Source: Thermohalobaculum sp039513195 (GTDB taxonomy: Bacteria; Pseudomonadota; Alphaproteobacteria; Rhodobacterales; Rhodobacteraceae). Taken from it: DNA of 64,000 nt. The notes below the pieces were generated by a model. The model worked only from the letters and a program-made list of their open reading frames with translations. It had not been told where the DNA came from and did no database searches. A program made the translations under genes and the position numbers. The DNA lies in contig JBCCRM010000001.1 of assembly GCA_039513195.1 (NCBI GenBank), positions 1 to 64,000 of the forward strand. Reading direction: 5' to 3'. The stretch's first letter is position 1. Each line of letters begins with the position of its first letter. Below are positions 52,292 through 60,410 of the stretch, one piece after another.

Positions 52292-53110
52292 CTATGGGCC
52301 AGCACGCTCCCAAACCATCAAGGCGCCGGTCACGGGGCTTCCTTCGTCGAAGCGCACCGTGATCGGTTCGCGCTGCAGCGAGTGTAAGCCGTTCGCCGTT
52401 GCGACACAGTCTAGATAGGCGGCGCTGTGGCCAAAACGGTGTGTTGACCCGACGCCAAACCCGTCGGCCAGCCCGGTCGGTGCATCTTCGGTCGAGACTG
52501 CGAACAGCCCGCCAGGCTGCAGCCACCGCGCGGTGGCGGCAAACAACGGCCCGAGATCGCCGAGATAGGGGAGCACATCGGTTGCGGCGATCAAGTCCCA
52601 AGACGGCCCCGGGGTGGTTTGCAGAAAGTGTTGGATATCGCCGAGGAAGAGGTCGTTATAGACTTCCTTTTCGTCGGCGATCTCGATCATACCCTCTGAG
52701 AGATCGACCCCGGTCCGGTGGCGTGTGCGGTCCTCTATCGCCTCGCCCAACAGGCCCGTGCCGCAGCCGAGATCGAGGAACCGCTCGAACCCGCTGGGCC
52801 GGACCCGGTGGAGGATTTCACGGAGCTGCATGGGCGCAGCATAGCCTAGCTGCTCGACCAACATCGTGTCGAACACCTCCGCATGCTGATCGAACAGGGT
52901 CGCCACATAGAGTGCCGGCGCACGCTCGGGCACCGCCCCATGGCCGATCCCGGCAAGGCGGACCGAGGCGCCGGCCCGGTCATCCGGATCGAGGCGAAGC
53001 ATTTCGTTGTAGGCCGCCGCGGCGAGCGACAATGCCCCCGCCTTTTCGTGCCGGAGAGCGCGGCGATAAGCCTCGGCCAGCGCTTCTTCGTCAAACCCCT
53101 GCTCGGTCAT
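52292..53110 (-). CDS. SAM-dependent methyltransferase with TPR-like N-terminus
   Basis: The 272 residues have a short helical TPR-like start (LRHEKAGALSLAAAAYNEML), then a class I methyltransferase: FLDLGCGTGLLGEA is the SAM loop, GVDLSEGMIEIA the acidic loop and LIAATDVLPYLGDLG the catalytic region. The ATG at 53110 has only a weak ribosome-binding site, but the long upstream frame shadows an intergenic region. The gene is divergent from the glycosyltransferase gene. The substrate is unknown. Confidence 0.85.
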   Translation of the reverse strand: MTEQGFDEEALAEAYRRALRHEKAGALSLAAAAYNEMLRLDPDDRAGASVRLAGIGHGAVPERAPALYVATLFDQHAEVFDTMLVEQLGYAAPMQLREILHRVRPSGFERFLDLGCGTGLLGEAIEDRTRHRTGVDLSEGMIEIADEKEVYNDLFLGDIQHFLQTTPGPSWDLIAATDVLPYLGDLGPLFAATARWLQPGGLFAVSTEDAPTGLADGFGVGSTHRFGHSAAYLDCVATANGLHSLQREPITVRFDEGSPVTGALMVWERAGP

Positions 53111-53313
53111 GGCGAGAGAATAGGGCTCACGGGCGGACGGCGCCACATGGTCGACTCTGCGGCAGCCTGTGGTCGCGCGGTGTCTTCCCTTTGCGCGCAT
53201 CTTCGGTAACCTCGCTGCCGGATAGCTCGACCGCCGATTTTCGATCGGCGCGGGCCAATTGGGCCGCGATTTCGATGGCCGGTGGCTGGGTTTGGCAGGC
53301 CAAGGGGGCGCAT

Positions 53314-54465
53314 ATGGATCAGCGCGAGGCGCAACCCGTCGCGGCGGCGGAGGCCGAAACCGCGGCCGATCCACGCGATGTCGTGATCTTCTCGCAGCGA
53401 GACCGGCTCCATTTCATTTGGCACACTGCTTGGTTCGAGTTCGAAGATGTGGTGGCCGAAGTGGAGGATGCGCAGATCCTCTCAACCACGGCCGCGGAGC
53501 CCTACGGTTTTTGGTACCGCGCGCGGCGGCGGGTGGGGCGCGACAGTGCCTTGTTTCGCCATGTGCCCTCGGGCCATGAACGCCGTCCGATCGGGCGCGA
53601 CGTCGACCTGTTCGCGTGCTTTGTGCAGCACCCTGACGAGCTGGTCGTCCTGGACGCGATTCCCGATTGGCGTGAGCGGGCAAAACTGAAGGTCTGCCTG
53701 ATCGAGGAGATTTGGCTCACGACGCTACCGATCCTTGGCCGCCTCTATGACGTTCTCAGCGACTTCGATGTGGTCGCCGTGTCCTTCCCCAACACGGTCG
53801 GACCGCTCTCGGAACGCATTGGCAAACCCGTGATCCACATCCCCTGTGCCGTCGATATGGAGCGCTTCGGGTCGCTCCGCCCCGCTGCGGAGAGGGTCAT
53901 CGATCTCTATTACATGGGACGCCGGCGGCCGGAACTGCACGAACTGCTGGTGGATCGGTTCGAGGCGGAGAGGCTGTTCTACCTCTATACCGCCTTCGCC
54001 ATGCCGATGAAGGTTAGCGATCACCGAGAGCACCGCCGCCAGCTCGCCTCAATGATAACGCGGTCGAAGCTGTTCTTCGTCGACTACGCCAAATTCAACA
54101 AGCAGGACGAGACCGAGGGTCAGATGGTCTGGGGCCCCCGCTACTTCGAGGGGATGTGCGGGGGCGCCGTCGCGATCGGGGCCCGGCCGCGCTCGCCCGA
54201 TTTCGAAGAGTATCTGGGTTGGCCGGAAAGCGTCGTCGCGCTGGAAGACGATCCTAAGGCAGCGGTTGATCAGATGGTGGCGCTGATCGCTGACCCGGAC
54301 GTGTTTGAGGCGATGGCCCGGGTCAATGTTGCCCAGTCGCTGCTGCGCCATGATTGGGCGCATCGCTGGGCGAAACTGCTTGCCGCGGTGGGCTTGGCGC
54401 CGACAGGGCGGATGACCGAGCGTCTCGCGTCCATGCAAGCCCGGTCGACGGCGATCTTACCGTGA
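53314..54465 (+). CDS. Glycosyltransferase-like protein
   Basis: The 383 residues look like a GT-B transferase lacking clear catalytic signatures at the N-terminus: FPNTVGPLSERIGKPVIHIP, DLYYMGRRRPELHE and a C-terminal donor-site-like region MVWGPRYFEGMCGGAVAIGA and PESVVALEDD. An acidic Ala-rich N-tail precedes it. The ATG at 53314 follows AAGGGGG; the frame stays open leftward to 52399 but no supported start lies there. It precedes the polysaccharide region. Confidence 0.75.
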   Translation: MDQREAQPVAAAEAETAADPRDVVIFSQRDRLHFIWHTAWFEFEDVVAEVEDAQILSTTAAEPYGFWYRARRRVGRDSALFRHVPSGHERRPIGRDVDLFACFVQHPDELVVLDAIPDWRERAKLKVCLIEEIWLTTLPILGRLYDVLSDFDVVAVSFPNTVGPLSERIGKPVIHIPCAVDMERFGSLRPAAERVIDLYYMGRRRPELHELLVDRFEAERLFYLYTAFAMPMKVSDHREHRRQLASMITRSKLFFVDYAKFNKQDETEGQMVWGPRYFEGMCGGAVAIGARPRSPDFEEYLGWPESVVALEDDPKAAVDQMVALIADPDVFEAMARVNVAQSLLRHDWAHRWAKLLAAVGLAPTGRMTERLASMQARSTAILP

Positions 54466-54549
54466 CCTCATGCAATGCGTCGTTCGCCACTGGCGACGAC
54501 CCGCGCGCTTTCTGCAGCTGAACGCGTCTGTTTTGCTTCGCTCCAAAAG

Positions 54550-54583
54550 GCACAGGGCCGGGGCCCACTCTCCGGCCCCGGCC
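54550..54583 (-). terminator. Hairpin terminator of the epimerase gene
   Basis: A perfect 10-pair stem (GGCCGGGGCC with GGCCCCGGCC, loop of 8; 54556-54583) lies between the convergent glycosyltransferase and epimerase stops. On the minus strand it is followed by GTGCCTTTTGG, so it mainly ends the epimerase transcript, though it may act on both strands. Confidence 0.65.
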
Positions 54584-54605
54584 GCCAATCACGATCGATA
54601 TCTTC

Positions 54606-55730
54606 TCAGCCGGCCCGCAGCTGTCGCGGCTTCTCCGAATAGGCATCATAGTAGTACTGGATGGTCTCGCGCAGGATCCCATCGATGCCATGCTGAGGCT
54701 TCCAGCCGAGCAGGGTCTCGGCCAACCCGATATCCGGCACCCGGCGGTCGCAATCCTCGTAGCCTTTGCCGTAGAAGTCGCCGGACGTCACCGCCTCGAT
54801 CGGGTGGTCACGATAGGTCGGATCGCCACTGACCTCAGCATAGATAACCCGCATACGCTCGGCCAACTCTGATACCGTCAACTCGTTCGCCTTATTGCCG
54901 ATGTTGAAAATGCGGAACTGTGCCTGCTCCGGCTTCTCGAACATAAGCATCATTGAGTCGATGGCGTCATGGATCGAGGTGATGGTGCGGAAAGCATTTC
55001 CGCCATCGACCAGCTTCATGGGCTCGCGATCGAGAAGCGCGGTCATGAAGCAGGCGAGCACCCGGGGCACGCCATCGCCATCCCGGCCGGGGATGAAGTC
55101 CATCTTCGGCCCGAAGAAGTTGTAGGGGCGGATGACGGTGTACGGCATCTTCATCTCGTCGCCGAGAGCGTAAACATAACGCTCCAACACGGTCTTTGAC
55201 GCCGCGTAAGACCAGCGTTGATTGGCGATCGGACCCATTACCAGAGGCGTCGTCTCCTCATTCTGCACATACAGCGCGGGATCTGAGTAATTGTCGCCCT
55301 CGATGTAGCTCGACAGCGTGCGCCCGTAGATTTCGCAGGTCGAAAACTGGATCACCCAGGTGTTATACTTCGCGCAAAGATCCACGACAGGGATTGCGTC
55401 AAACAAATTTGACTTAATAGTCGCAAGTGGCCGGGTATTATACTCTGCCGGATTGCAAATCGCCGCCAAATTAATAACGATATCCGCTTCGCGAATCTCA
55501 GCTTCCAACGTGCCATCAGCAAGTACATCGTCGAGGTAACGCTGATGAATTTTTAAGTTTGGCCGGTCCAGCAGATGCTGAATCTTCGTTACGCAAGGAT
55601 CAACGCCAACGACTTCAAGCGTTGGGTCAGTCATTAGGCGGCCGACCAAGTGGCTGCCAATAAAACCTCCGAGACCGAGAAGAAGAAACTTCTTGGGGGA
55701 CTTGACCATTCCTTTGGCTCCCGCACTCAA
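54606..55730 (-). CDS. NAD-dependent epimerase/dehydratase (UDP-xylose synthase-like)
   Basis: The 374 residues have the NAD site LLLGLGGFIGSHL, the catalytic Tyr-x3-Lys in SYAASKTVLERY, and the segments NPAEYNTRP, STCEIYGRT and RPYNFFGPKMDFIPG, which match the decarboxylase half of ArnA and UDP-xylose synthases. It probably converts a UDP-uronic acid to a UDP-pentose for surface polysaccharide. The 5' third (about 55300-55730) is richer in A and T than the rest of the locus. Confidence 0.87.
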   Translation of the reverse strand: MSAGAKGMVKSPKKFLLLGLGGFIGSHLVGRLMTDPTLEVVGVDPCVTKIQHLLDRPNLKIHQRYLDDVLADGTLEAEIREADIVINLAAICNPAEYNTRPLATIKSNLFDAIPVVDLCAKYNTWVIQFSTCEIYGRTLSSYIEGDNYSDPALYVQNEETTPLVMGPIANQRWSYAASKTVLERYVYALGDEMKMPYTVIRPYNFFGPKMDFIPGRDGDGVPRVLACFMTALLDREPMKLVDGGNAFRTITSIHDAIDSMMLMFEKPEQAQFRIFNIGNKANELTVSELAERMRVIYAEVSGDPTYRDHPIEAVTSGDFYGKGYEDCDRRVPDIGLAETLLGWKPQHGIDGILRETIQYYYDAYSEKPRQLRAG

Positions 55731-56008
55731 TTACACATCATAGGCTGGTGCTGCCCAGCATGACCTGAGGTTATGGCGAATCGTGAGCCTGATCCACGGA
55801 TAAGTAACCGATTTCCAAAGCCTTTCCGAAATGTGGCTGTAATGTGTTTTTTTGGCGTCAATCAAATGGCTCTAGACACTCGGAAATACCCGTTTTGATC
55901 GATGGTTGCCGAAGGACCACAACTTAACGGCATATCGTGAGGAAGGGGGCCGCGAGTTCGCGGTATGCCGCCTCGGCACAGAGGCAGATCCACCGGGGGC
56001 CAGCGAAA

Positions 56009-56266
56009 TCAGAGGCTTGGGTTCGCCATGCCCTTCGGGCTCGACCGCTCGCCGTCGCCGATCCCGGCAAAACCGCGGAGCACGGTTGGTGCGGGATCGC
56101 TGCGTGATGCGATAAGTGCCCCCAGGAGAAGAACCAGCGCCGCACCGCCCAACCAAGTGCAGAGCAGACCGATCCAAAGCGGAGCCCCAGCGGCGAAAAG
56201 CCCGACACCGGCCGCAGTTGCAAGCCCGTATCCAAGACCGAGGAGGCGCAAGAGTGGAGTGGACAT
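56009..56266 (-). CDS. Small two-helix membrane protein
   Basis: From the ATG at 56266 the frame gives 85 residues with two hydrophobic segments (about 8-28 and 30-50: GLFAAGAPLWIGLLCTWLGG, VLLLGALIAS) and a polar tail. The ribosome-binding site is poor, so the start is unsure. It lies 65 bases downstream of the transglutaminase-like peptidase on the same strand. The family is not recognised. Confidence 0.5.
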   Translation of the reverse strand: MSTPLLRLLGLGYGLATAAGVGLFAAGAPLWIGLLCTWLGGAALVLLLGALIASRSDPAPTVLRGFAGIGDGERSSPKGMANPSL

Positions 56267-56331
56267 TGCGAAAGATTGGTCGAAATTCGTAACCAATCGG
56301 TTTACGCTCAACCTTTGATCGTCAGGCCATC

Positions 56332-57009
56332 TCATTGCAGCTGAGCAATATTCTTGCCCCGGTTGGCAGGGGCGCGGCCGATAATGCGGACCCAACTGCC
56401 GGGGTCGCTGGCGGATTGGCGGATGACGAAGTCGTACCCGGTCTCTTCCCACGGCAAGACGCGATCGACCTCGTTGTCGAGGATGAAGTCGCCATCAGTC
56501 GTTCGCAGGACCAAAACAGCATGGTAAGGATCGCGGAATCCGCGAACCACCGCGTACAGCAACTGGTCTGCCCGAAAGCCGGCCTCGATCAGCCGCATCT
56601 TCTTGGTTACGATGTACTCCTCGCAATCTCCGAGGTCCACGCCTGCGGTCCAATGGTCCTTCACGCCATAGAGCTCGAAATCCGTCTGCGGATGGATTGC
56701 AGCATTCACGTCGGCATTGATCCGTAACACTGTGGACCAGTGGGCGTCGGTCATTGCTATCGCGGATTTCGAGCGGCTGCCTCTGCGATCGGCCCGGCAG
56801 AGATGCGGCTCACGGCGGCACATGGTCCGGTAGGCGCTGGGCCCAAGCTGTCTCGTCCCTTCGGCCATTGCGGTTGCGGATGGAACGCTTGTCTCGGAGA
56901 ACCATTCCGCGAAAGCCGGCGCTGGCGCCGATAGCAGGGCTGTCACGAGAAAAGCCGCTGCAGCAGCTGCACCTAAAGCCGTCCTATCAAATGAGATCGC
57001 CTTTCTCAT
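56332..57009 (-). CDS. Bacterial transglutaminase-like cysteine peptidase (BTLCP)
   Basis: A periplasmic protease-fold protein of 225 residues with a signal peptide (about 1-34) and the triad Cys129 (DLGDCEEYIV), His163 (YHAVLVL) and Asp178 (FILDN), the DUF920/LapG-type pattern. LapG cleaves a large surface adhesin in response to c-di-GMP, but no LapD-like partner or adhesin is present here, so its role is open. The ATG at 57009 follows GGGTGGG. Confidence 0.9.
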   Translation of the reverse strand: MRKAISFDRTALGAAAAAAFLVTALLSAPAPAFAEWFSETSVPSATAMAEGTRQLGPSAYRTMCRREPHLCRADRRGSRSKSAIAMTDAHWSTVLRINADVNAAIHPQTDFELYGVKDHWTAGVDLGDCEEYIVTKKMRLIEAGFRADQLLYAVVRGFRDPYHAVLVLRTTDGDFILDNEVDRVLPWEETGYDFVIRQSASDPGSWVRIIGRAPANRGKNIAQLQ

Positions 57010-57196
57010 ACCCACCCTGTCATCGGCCGACGCCACGAGCATTTATTTGATCGTCATGGTATGCCTATTGACGACGCTGCGAAAACATTACGGTAAAGGA
57101 TAGGCGAGCGGCGCAAGATTATGTCATAATTTTCAACCACTTTGAACATTTTATCATCTTTGACGAGGCCACGCGGGGCCGTAGACGCCTTAGGCG

Positions 57197-57230
57197 GGAA
57201 AAAAAGAACAGGGCAACGGATGCTGCCCTG
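57197..57230 (-). terminator. Rho-independent terminator of the sugar transferase gene
   Basis: On the minus strand an AGGGCAG / TGCCCT hairpin around CATCCGT is followed by GTTCTTTTTTT, a classic terminator. It lies about 30 bases after the sugar transferase stop (57259). Confidence 0.8.
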
Positions 57231-57258
57231 CTCCAACATTCCTCCGATTCGGGCGGAG

Positions 57259-58767
57259 TCAGCTGCCGGTGCGCGCGATCACCGCCCGGAACGTCTTGAT
57301 GAGGATCACCAGATCGAGCCAGATCGACCAGTTGCGCGCGTACCAGCGGTCTAGACGCACTCGTTCGTCGTGCTTCGTTCGCGCGCGACCCGATACCTGC
57401 CACAGACCCGTAATGCCGGGCTTGCAACGCCGATAATAGTCGCCTTCGGGGCTGTGGAAATAGGCGTGATCGCTCGGATACCCGACGACTTCCGGTGCCA
57501 CGATCGGCCGCGGTCCAACCAGGCTCATCTCACCGCGAAGCACATTGAAGAGCTGCGGCAACTCGTCGAGCGACGTCGCCCTTAGGAAACGCCCCACCGA
57601 GGTGATGCGCGGGTCATTGGTGAGCTTTTGATGTGCCGCCCACTCTGCCCGGGCGTCCGAATCGGATGCGAGCAGGTCTGCCAGCCGCGCCTCGGCATTC
57701 GGCAACATCGTGCGGAACTTCAGGCAGCGGAAGCGGCGGCCGTCACGACCAACCCGCATCTGGCCGAAGAACACCGGACCATTCTCCGTCATCAAAAGCG
57801 CGGACAGCATAATCAGCAGCGGGCTCAGGACGACGAGAGCGATTGTCGTCAGCACCAGATCGATTGCTCGCTTCACAAGCTGCTCAAGACCTCGGCTCGG
57901 CGGGTGCGTGATCTGTCCCACCACAAAGTCCGCACCGATCGCTTTGTGGAGCGTCAGCTCTCGCCGAGCCAGTCCGTCATAGGGGATCAACAATGTGAAC
58001 GGGCGCCGCATCTTGTTCAAACGCTCGATCACGGTATCGGTGAGAGGCTGCTCCTCCGCCGATGGGGCGAGCAAAATCTGCAGTGCATCGACTGGAATGT
58101 CTGCAGCAAGCGCGATGGAGCGAAGCTGAGCATCTAGAATCTCGTCCGATCCGGTTGCCAGTCGATGCATCGGCAGTTCGCCCAGCAACCGAAACGCATT
58201 CGCCCGACTGTTACGCAACTGGTTCCGCAGCATTTCGTGTGAGACCGCGGACCCAACAATTACCATGTTGGACGTCATAGCGAGGCGCACCGAGGGCATT
58301 GCGCGTAGCAGCATCCGGGAGCACAGCACAGTCGCCGCGACCATCGGCCATGCGACGAGAGACCAAACCAAAGTGCTGTCGCTCTGCTGCGTGAAGCGCT
58401 GACCGACGTCGAACACCGCAACCAAGCCGATGCCGAGGCAAATCTTGCGGATCTCCTCGATCTCCCAGCTTTCCCGCCGGTACAACCCGCCGAAGGAGAG
58501 AACCGCGACGGTCAGCGCCGCGAGGACACCAAATTCGGGAGCGCGCTGCACCAGGATCGGTATCGGATCAAAGGTTCCGCCAGCGGCGACAGGACTTGCC
58601 AACTGCGTGGCAAACATTGCCGCGGCAAATGCGATCGAAATCGCCAAGATATCGCTGAACAGCATCGTCGATGCCACCGCCCGGCTCGAGCCGAAGAGCG
58701 GCATCCTCTGGATCGAAAGACGCTCCGGGAGGTTAATCCGGGCTTCATGTCGCGTCGTTTCGTGCAT
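57259..58767 (-). CDS. Priming sugar transferase for exopolysaccharide
   Basis: Adds the first sugar phosphate to undecaprenyl phosphate. The 502 residues have four N-terminal membrane helices (about 25-140), a middle domain, a fifth helix (about 300-320) and the bacterial sugar transferase domain with DLVLTTIALVVLSPLLI, VGRDGRRFRCLKFRTM, SLDELPQLFNVLRGEMS and PGITGLWQVSGR. It is full length for the WbaP/ExoY-like family. It marks the region as a polysaccharide locus; Wzy and Wzc homologues are not in the window. Confidence 0.95.
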   Translation of the reverse strand: MHETTRHEARINLPERLSIQRMPLFGSSRAVASTMLFSDILAISIAFAAAMFATQLASPVAAGGTFDPIPILVQRAPEFGVLAALTVAVLSFGGLYRRESWEIEEIRKICLGIGLVAVFDVGQRFTQQSDSTLVWSLVAWPMVAATVLCSRMLLRAMPSVRLAMTSNMVIVGSAVSHEMLRNQLRNSRANAFRLLGELPMHRLATGSDEILDAQLRSIALAADIPVDALQILLAPSAEEQPLTDTVIERLNKMRRPFTLLIPYDGLARRELTLHKAIGADFVVGQITHPPSRGLEQLVKRAIDLVLTTIALVVLSPLLIMLSALLMTENGPVFFGQMRVGRDGRRFRCLKFRTMLPNAEARLADLLASDSDARAEWAAHQKLTNDPRITSVGRFLRATSLDELPQLFNVLRGEMSLVGPRPIVAPEVVGYPSDHAYFHSPEGDYYRRCKPGITGLWQVSGRARTKHDERVRLDRWYARNWSIWLDLVILIKTFRAVIARTGS

Positions 58768-59213
58768 CGCTCACTGTTCCTTTGCACTCACGCCGGTCTT
58801 AACGACCGCACCTCTACGCTTCCGGCGTCGCAGGGACAGTCATCTTCTGAACCGACCTCAACGACACCATGACACCACTCTTCACGGATCCTAGGCTGCG
58901 GAAACACTGCGCAGCATCGGCCCGCTCCCTTATAACTTACACTTCCCTAACGCCTCTTTCTTGCCCAAGTTTGGCGCGGAATGCGCCTCATTTCGGAGCG
59001 CTTGGACCGATCCAGGACATTCCCTTAATCATGGTTGCCGCAAAGCAACGGAGCCCTCGCGATTTGTTACAAATTGCATTATTTCGCAGGTGCAAACATC
59101 TTTAACCTAAGCTAAATCCTTTCTTCCTGCTTGCCAACAGCGCAGGTGCAAAATGAGACCAAAGAGGCTGATTTCGGTTCGCCGTTTTGGCTAACCCACA
59201 TCTATTTCGCGCA
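58768..59213. other. 446-base AT-rich gap upstream of the sugar transferase
   Basis: No gene is credible here. The stretch has a lower GC content than the flanking genes and carries one copy of a TTGCCCAA-TTTGG motif (58961-58977) that recurs at 60090-60105. It probably contains the sugar transferase promoter. Confidence 0.5.
58961..58977. promoter_or_regulatory. Shared motif, copy 1 (TTGCCCAAgTTTGGcGC)
   Basis: The segment TTGCCCAAGTTTGGCGC resembles a second copy at 60090-60105 apart from one inserted base and one substitution, and has inverted character (CCAA/TTGG). The bases on its left are also similar (CGCCTCTTTC here, CGCGCTCT there). It may be the binding site of a regulator of the polysaccharide genes. 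Function is unknown. Confidence 0.3.
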
Positions 59214-59933
59214 CTAGTTGATTTGCCTGGGCAGTTTGCACTGTCGGCGTGCAGACCGCGGTGCTGTCTTGCAAAACGCCCCTACGACCTGGAATGCCCC
59301 AAGCACTTTTGGAACATAAGCCCGAGTCTCAGAATAAGGCGGCACGCCATTGAAGCGCAGGACCGCGTTCTCACCGGCGTTGTACGCCGCCAGAGCAAGA
59401 ACCAGATCGCCCCGGAACATTTCGATCAGATCCGAAAGATACAGCGCTGCGCCACGCAGATTGTCAGCGGGTTTGAAACTGTCGCGCACACCATAGCGCC
59501 GCGCTGTTCCCGGCATAAGCTGCCCTAAGCCCTGCGCGCCGGCCGGGCTCACCGCCCTGGGGTTGCCGCCGGACTCGACCATCACCACGGCTGCGATCAA
59601 GGCCTCCGAGACTTTCGACGCGCGGGCGGCTGCCTCGATCTCGTCGCGCCAACGTGTCAGCACCCGCGCCGCATTTTTTCGAGAGCCATAGACCCGCTTC
59701 CCGTCCGCCCGCGCCTCGGCCACCACTTGTAGCGCCGCAAAGCGAGAGCCGTCGTCTTTGGCGGCAGGCACCGCCTTCCAGAACCAATTCGCCGCCGCGG
59801 CGGGCCCGGGCTGCCCGACGGCAAACAGTCCAAGAGTGACCGCGGCCGCCAATGTCCTGACACCAGGGCGTTGGGCGAAGACCGCGAGGAGGGAAGGTAC
59901 AACCGAATGTCTCAGCATGGGGGGAACGCTCAC
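59214..59933 (-). CDS. Soluble-type lytic murein transglycosylase
   Basis: A periplasmic enzyme that cleaves the glycan strand. The 239 residues contain a signal region (about 24-48), the SLT domain with catalytic Glu120 (MVESGGNPRAVSPAGAQGLG), QLMPGTARRYG and ALAAYNAGENAV. The start is GTG at 59933; an ATG at 59918 is also possible. It lies between the priming transferase and the flippase, so it may open the peptidoglycan for polysaccharide export machinery. Confidence 0.93.
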   Translation of the reverse strand: MSVPPMLRHSVVPSLLAVFAQRPGVRTLAAAVTLGLFAVGQPGPAAAANWFWKAVPAAKDDGSRFAALQVVAEARADGKRVYGSRKNAARVLTRWRDEIEAAARASKVSEALIAAVVMVESGGNPRAVSPAGAQGLGQLMPGTARRYGVRDSFKPADNLRGAALYLSDLIEMFRGDLVLALAAYNAGENAVLRFNGVPPYSETRAYVPKVLGAFQVVGAFCKTAPRSARRQCKLPRQIN

Positions 59934-60410
59934 ACTTTATCAACGATACGCTCGGAGATGATAACGTGAGGCCGCTGGATTCCCAGCGGCCGCCATATTT
60001 CGCTTTCAGCCTGAGATTTCATAACGCACTGTTCTTGCTTGATAAAATATGCCTGGCTTGAGGCTTCCCCCAGCTTGGCATCGCGCTCTTTGCCCAATTT
60101 GGGGCATCTTCGCCACAGTTTCGCCCTAGGGATGTCGAGAATGCCTTAGAATCACGGTGACGACTTCCTCCGACCTATCGCTATGGGCAAGAGGGAAGCC
60201 CGATGATGTCGGGTGGGCCAGTCTGGGCCTGTTCGCCTTTTGGGCGAGCTGGAGAGGAAATCTTCATGCTCCGAACAAAATGTTGACGGACCTTATTCGG
60301 CGAGTCGTGGGACCTGTGACAGACGGTTTAAGGCCAGTGCAAAAGGGTAGTGCCATGGGCAGCAGTGACGGCCGCAACGCAGTAGGCGCCGCTGCCCGCG
60401 GAGGTGAGGG
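59934..60410. other. 477-base gap between the transglycosylase and flippase genes
   Basis: This divergent spacer holds the second copy of the TTGCCCAA motif (60090-60105) and a weak frame (60157-60414) with no support beyond being open. Its left part is AT-rich. Promoters for both neighbours are expected here; a GGAGGTGAGGG ribosome-binding site lies just before the flippase ATG. Confidence 0.5.
60090..60105. promoter_or_regulatory. Shared motif, copy 2 (TTGCCCAATTTGGGGC)
   Basis: This is an imperfect palindrome (GCCCAA-TT-TGGGGC) and closely matches 58961-58977. It lies in the divergent spacer between the transglycosylase and flippase genes, so it could be a common operator for this locus. 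The match is visible in the sequence; the regulatory role is inferred. Confidence 0.3.

Noticed and set aside
52399..53313. Long open frame continuing upstream of the glycosyltransferase
   Set aside because: It is in frame with the transferase but runs antisense to the methyltransferase, is full of Arg, Pro and Gly, and has no ribosome-binding site; the ATG at 53314 does.
60070..60105. Possible sigma-54 promoter (TGGCA ... TTGC)
   Set aside because: The spacing between the GG and GC elements is about three bases too long for a sigma-54 site, and the copy at 58970 is too short.
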